A stretch of 7,978 nucleotides of DNA from Actinomycetes bacterium. Its GTDB lineage: Bacteria; Actinomycetota; Actinomycetes; Actinomycetales; Cellulomonadaceae. The translations under genes were made by a program, and so were the position numbers. Positions within the stretch are counted from its first letter, which is position 1; the number at the start of each line of letters is the position of its first letter. Shown piece by piece: positions 6,107 to 7,978 of the stretch. The stretch spans positions 1 to 7,978 of the forward strand of contig JAFABT010000054.1 in assembly GCA_023425905.1 (NCBI GenBank), given 5' to 3'. The notes below the pieces were generated by a model. That model had not been told where the DNA came from and did no database searches. It saw nothing but the letters and a program-made list of their open reading frames with translations.

Positions 6107-6766
6107 TCACGCACCCTTCACAGCGTTGCGCACGAGGACGACGCCGCCCTTGGGGCCCGGGACGGCGCCCTTGATCAGGAGCAGCCCCTTCTCTGCGTCG
6201 ACCGCGTGGACGGTCAGGTTCTGAGTGGTCTGCTGGTCGTGACCCATGCGTCCGGCCATCTTGATGCCCTTGAACACGCGCGAGGGGGTCGAGGCCCCAC
6301 CGATCGAGCCGGGCTTGCGGTGGTTGCGGTGCGCACCGTGGGAGGCGCCGACGCCGTGGAAGCCGTGACGCTTCATCACACCGGCCGTGCCCTTGCCCTT
6401 GGTCGTGCCGGTGACGTCGACCTCGCTGCCGGCCTCGAACGCCTCGGCCGTGATCTCCTGGCCGAGCTCGTAGGAGGCGACGTCCGTCGTGCGGACCTCG
6501 GTGAGGTGGCGACGCGGCGTGACACCGGCCTTGGCGAAGTGGCCCTTGAGGGGCTGCGACACCTTGCGCGGGTCGATCGCACCGTGGGCGAGCTGCACCG
6601 CGGTGTAGCCGTCGACCTCTGCCGTACGCAGCTGCGTGACGACGTTGGTGCCCACGTTGAGGACCGTGACGGGCACGAGGCGACCGGCCTCGTCCCACAC
6701 CTGGGTCATGCCGAGCTTCGTGGCGAGCACCGCCGTGACGGCGCGTGCATTCTGCTGGGTAGTCAT
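6107..6766 (-). CDS. rplC: 50S ribosomal protein L3
   Basis: L3 (219 residues) initiates 50S assembly, and its central extension reaches the peptidyl transferase centre. The start (AVLATKLGMTQVWDEAGRLV, 12-31), KGKGTAGVMKRHGFHG (123-138) and the SIGGASTPSRVFKGIKMAGRMG segment (154-175) are family hallmarks. E. coli L3 is methylated on a glutamine in the equivalent loop (SIGQNQTPGKVF); both glutamines are replaced here (GGAST), so that modification cannot occur at the same residue. The Shine-Dalgarno AAGGAG lies 9 nt before the ATG, in the 22-nt gap after rpsJ. Confidence 0.99.
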   Translation of the reverse strand: MTTQQNARAVTAVLATKLGMTQVWDEAGRLVPVTVLNVGTNVVTQLRTAEVDGYTAVQLAHGAIDPRKVSQPLKGHFAKAGVTPRRHLTEVRTTDVASYELGQEITAEAFEAGSEVDVTGTTKGKGTAGVMKRHGFHGVGASHGAHRNHRKPGSIGGASTPSRVFKGIKMAGRMGHDQQTTQNLTVHAVDAEKGLLLIKGAVPGPKGGVVLVRNAVKGA

Positions 6767-6788
6767 GTCGAGGATCTCCTTCCCAGCG

Positions 6789-7097
6789 TCAGAGCTTGAT
6801 CTCGATGTTCACGTCCGCGGGCAGGTCGATGCGCATGAGCGCGTCGACGGCCTTCGGCGTGGGATCGATGATGTCGATGAGGCGCTTGTGCGTCCGCATC
6901 TCGAAGTGCTCGCGGCTGTCCTTGTACTTGTGAGGCGACCGGATGACGCAGAAGACGTTCTTCTCCGTCGGCAGCGGCACCGGGCCCACGACCGTCGCAC
7001 CAGCGCGCGTCACCGTGTCGGCGATCTTGCGCGCCGAGCTGTCGATGACCTCGTGGTCGTAGGACTTGAGCCGGATGCGGATCTTCTGTCCCGCCAT
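6789..7097 (-). CDS. rpsJ: 30S ribosomal protein S10 (NusE)
   Basis: S10 (102 residues) is a head protein of the 30S subunit and, as NusE, a partner of NusB and NusG in transcription antitermination of rRNA operons and transcription-translation coupling. The sequence is canonical: MAGQKIRIRLKSYDHEVIDS, VGPVPLPTEKNVFCVIRSPH (37-56), REHFEMRTHKRLIDIIDPT (62-80). The extended loop near 53-60, where changes give tigecycline resistance elsewhere, looks normal. The ATG at 7097 has only a weak, rather distant purine stretch (AGAGAGAG, about 12 nt away), unlike the strong sites of the following genes, which may leave room for control from the leader. It is the first gene of the operon. Confidence 0.99.
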   Translation of the reverse strand: MAGQKIRIRLKSYDHEVIDSSARKIADTVTRAGATVVGPVPLPTEKNVFCVIRSPHKYKDSREHFEMRTHKRLIDIIDPTPKAVDALMRIDLPADVNIEIKL

Positions 7098-7149
7098 GGC
7101 GTCGTCTGACTCTCTCTCTAGAACTGCAGGTGGTCCGACCCCCGCACTC

Positions 7150-7176
7150 GGGCGTGTCGCCTAGAGCGACGCGCCC
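7150..7176 (-). other. Leader hairpin closest to rpsJ
   Basis: Two 5-bp helices (GGGCG/CGCCC and GTCGC/GCGAC) are stacked with a single C/A mismatch between them and close on the 5-nt loop TCTAG. It ends 52 nt before the rpsJ ATG and is the most stable-looking structure in the leader by eye. No U-tract follows. Confidence 0.6.
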
Positions 7177-7288
7177 CGCACAGCGCACCGGGTGGTGCCG
7201 AGGTCGTTGTGTGGTGTCAGAGCCGTCTCGATCGCGGTGGCGACCCGACGTGCTCATCGACATGTCTGTTCATCTCCGCCCCGCGCGA

Positions 7289-7312
7289 GGTCCCGCACCG
7301 CTGGTGCGAACC
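7289..7312 (-). other. Leader hairpin with CGCACC/GGTGCG stem
   Basis: A 6-bp GC-rich stem (7303-7308 with 7294-7299) has a 3-nt AGC loop and a further 3-bp GGT/ACC helix after a T-G pair and a one-base bulge. It is the first clear stem in the leader after the candidate start site. Its arm sequence recurs at 7185-7198. Confidence 0.55.
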
Positions 7313-7353
7313 ACTCACGCTCGGGGGTCCCCGCTCAACACAGGGCGCACCGG

Positions 7354-7396
7354 GCAACAGGCAACCTGAACAGTGTGCCAGATTGTTGCCCGCAAC
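7354..7396. repeat. Four copies of GCAAC/GTTGC around the candidate rpsJ promoter
   Basis: On the plus strand GCAAC occurs at 7354-7358, 7361-7365 and 7392-7396, and its complement GTTGC at 7385-7389. The first two are direct repeats 7 bp apart (GGCAACAGGCAAC) at the presumed start site. The other two form an inverted pair, also 7 bp apart (TGTTGCCCGCAACA), inside the -10/-35 spacer. The layout would suit a repressor or other DNA-binding protein, but no regulator is known to me for this motif. Confidence 0.5.
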
Positions 7397-7401
7397 ACCA
7401 A
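7372..7401 (-). promoter_or_regulatory. Candidate promoter of the S10 operon
   Basis: Read on the minus strand, TTGGTG (7401-7396) and CACACT (7377-7372) are separated by 18 bp and resemble -35 and -10 elements of the main actinobacterial sigma factor (TTGACA-like and TANNNT-like). The expected start site is near 7365. It lies between the tuf terminator and rpsJ, where an operon promoter is expected. The match is moderate and no start site has been observed. Confidence 0.4.
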
Positions 7402-7414
7402 GTGCGGCCGAGAC

Positions 7415-7430
7415 TGACGTGTGGTGACGT
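7415..7430. repeat. Two direct TGACGT repeats 10 bp apart
   Basis: TGACGT occurs on the plus strand at 7415-7420 and 7425-7430, exactly one DNA helical turn apart. The pair sits between the tuf terminator and the candidate promoter, at about -50 to -65 of the presumed start site, a position often used by activators. Binding is inference only. Confidence 0.4.
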
Positions 7431-7440
7431 CCCGCACACG

Positions 7441-7473
7441 ACGAAGGGCCCGGGCTGTGCCCGGGCCCTTCGT
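7441..7473 (-). terminator. Terminator hairpin after tuf
   Basis: The arms (7459-7473 and 7441-7455, ACGAAGGGCCCGGGC and its complement) form a perfect 15-bp stem with a 3-nt loop, starting 19 nt after the tuf stop. The downstream RNA is not U-rich (CGTGTGCGGG), which is common for actinobacterial terminators. It should end most tuf transcripts, so rpsJ needs its own promoter. Confidence 0.85.
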
Positions 7474-7492
7474 GATGCGCTAGATCAGATCA

Positions 7493-7978
<486 letters not shown>

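Larger units (their letters stand above)
7098..7365 (-). promoter_or_regulatory. Probable structured 5' leader of the S10 operon
   Basis: This stretch before rpsJ has no convincing gene. If transcription begins at the candidate promoter near 7365, it forms a leader of about 268 nt. In the RNA sense I see three hairpins: 7289-7312 (CGCACC/GGTGCG core with a 3-nt loop, extended by GGT/ACC); 7185-7198 (GCACC/GGTGC, 4-nt loop); and 7150-7176 (GGGCG/CGCCC plus GTCGC/GCGAC, one C/A mismatch between them, loop TCTAG). The first two share the same arm sequences, so their arms could pair across each other. Regulation by a ribosomal protein, as by L4 in E. coli, is possible but not shown. Confidence 0.5.

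Noticed and set aside
6100..6114. GTG at 6114 as the rplD start
   Set aside because: It overlaps rplC, has no suitably spaced Shine-Dalgarno, and would add MREPT before the family-typical MADTLTV.
6763..7263. A 166-codon minus-strand frame covering the rpsJ leader and overlapping rpsJ in another frame
   Set aside because: Two thirds of it lies within rpsJ out of frame; the product is a low-complexity Arg/His-rich sequence without family resemblance.
7217..7273. An 18-codon upstream ORF in the leader (MNRHVDEHVGSPPRSRRL)
   Set aside because: The GGCGGAG before it is directly adjacent to the ATG, leaving no room for a normal Shine-Dalgarno spacing, and nothing else supports translation. It could be reconsidered if conserved in relatives.

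Overview
The window is a stretch of chromosomal housekeeping DNA from a high-GC Gram-positive bacterium (Actinobacteria). The protein sequences fit best with the order Micrococcales, perhaps a Cellulomonas-like family, but that finer placement is an inference from general resemblance. All genes lie on the minus strand, so transcription runs from right to left. The content is the 3' end of tuf (elongation factor Tu), followed by the S10 operon and the first part of the spc operon of ribosomal proteins. Gene order is the classical bacterial one: tuf | rpsJ-rplC-rplD-rplW-rplB-rpsS-rplV-rpsC-rplP-rpmC-rpsQ | rplN-rplX-rplE-rpsN(zinc type)-rpsH. The first and last genes are cut by the window edges.

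From right to left: 7978-7493 holds the C-terminal 161 codons of EF-Tu, with a perfect 15-bp hairpin just after it (terminator). The gap 7440-7098 (343 bases) has no convincing gene. It carries a candidate promoter, repeated short motifs around that promoter, and a probable leader of roughly 270 nt with several hairpins ahead of rpsJ. From 7097 to 1717 eleven S10-operon genes follow closely, with gaps of 0-30 nt, 1-4 nt stop/start overlaps, and Shine-Dalgarno sequences often inside the preceding gene. The exception is a 65-nt gap between rpsS and rplV. A 133-nt gap (1716-1584) marks the S10/spc boundary and contains a strong 14-bp hairpin. The spc genes rplN, rplX, rplE and rpsN are tightly coupled. 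A 77-nt gap with a second 14-bp hairpin precedes rpsH, which has only its first 15 codons here.

Functionally the genes form one unit. They supply small-subunit proteins (S10, S19, S3, S17, S14, S8) and large-subunit proteins (L3, L4, L23, L2, L22, L16, L29, L14, L24, L5) in balanced amounts, next to the factor that delivers aminoacyl-tRNA. All complete genes look intact, with family-typical lengths and key motifs.

No undescribed system was found. The points worth a second look are regulatory: the structured rpsJ leader and its promoter-proximal repeats, and two terminator-like hairpins inside the spc region that resemble the real tuf terminator but carry one A/C mismatch. Two proteins (S3 and L4) also have non-core C-terminal tails. 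Long ORFs on the plus strand are antisense shadows of codon bias.
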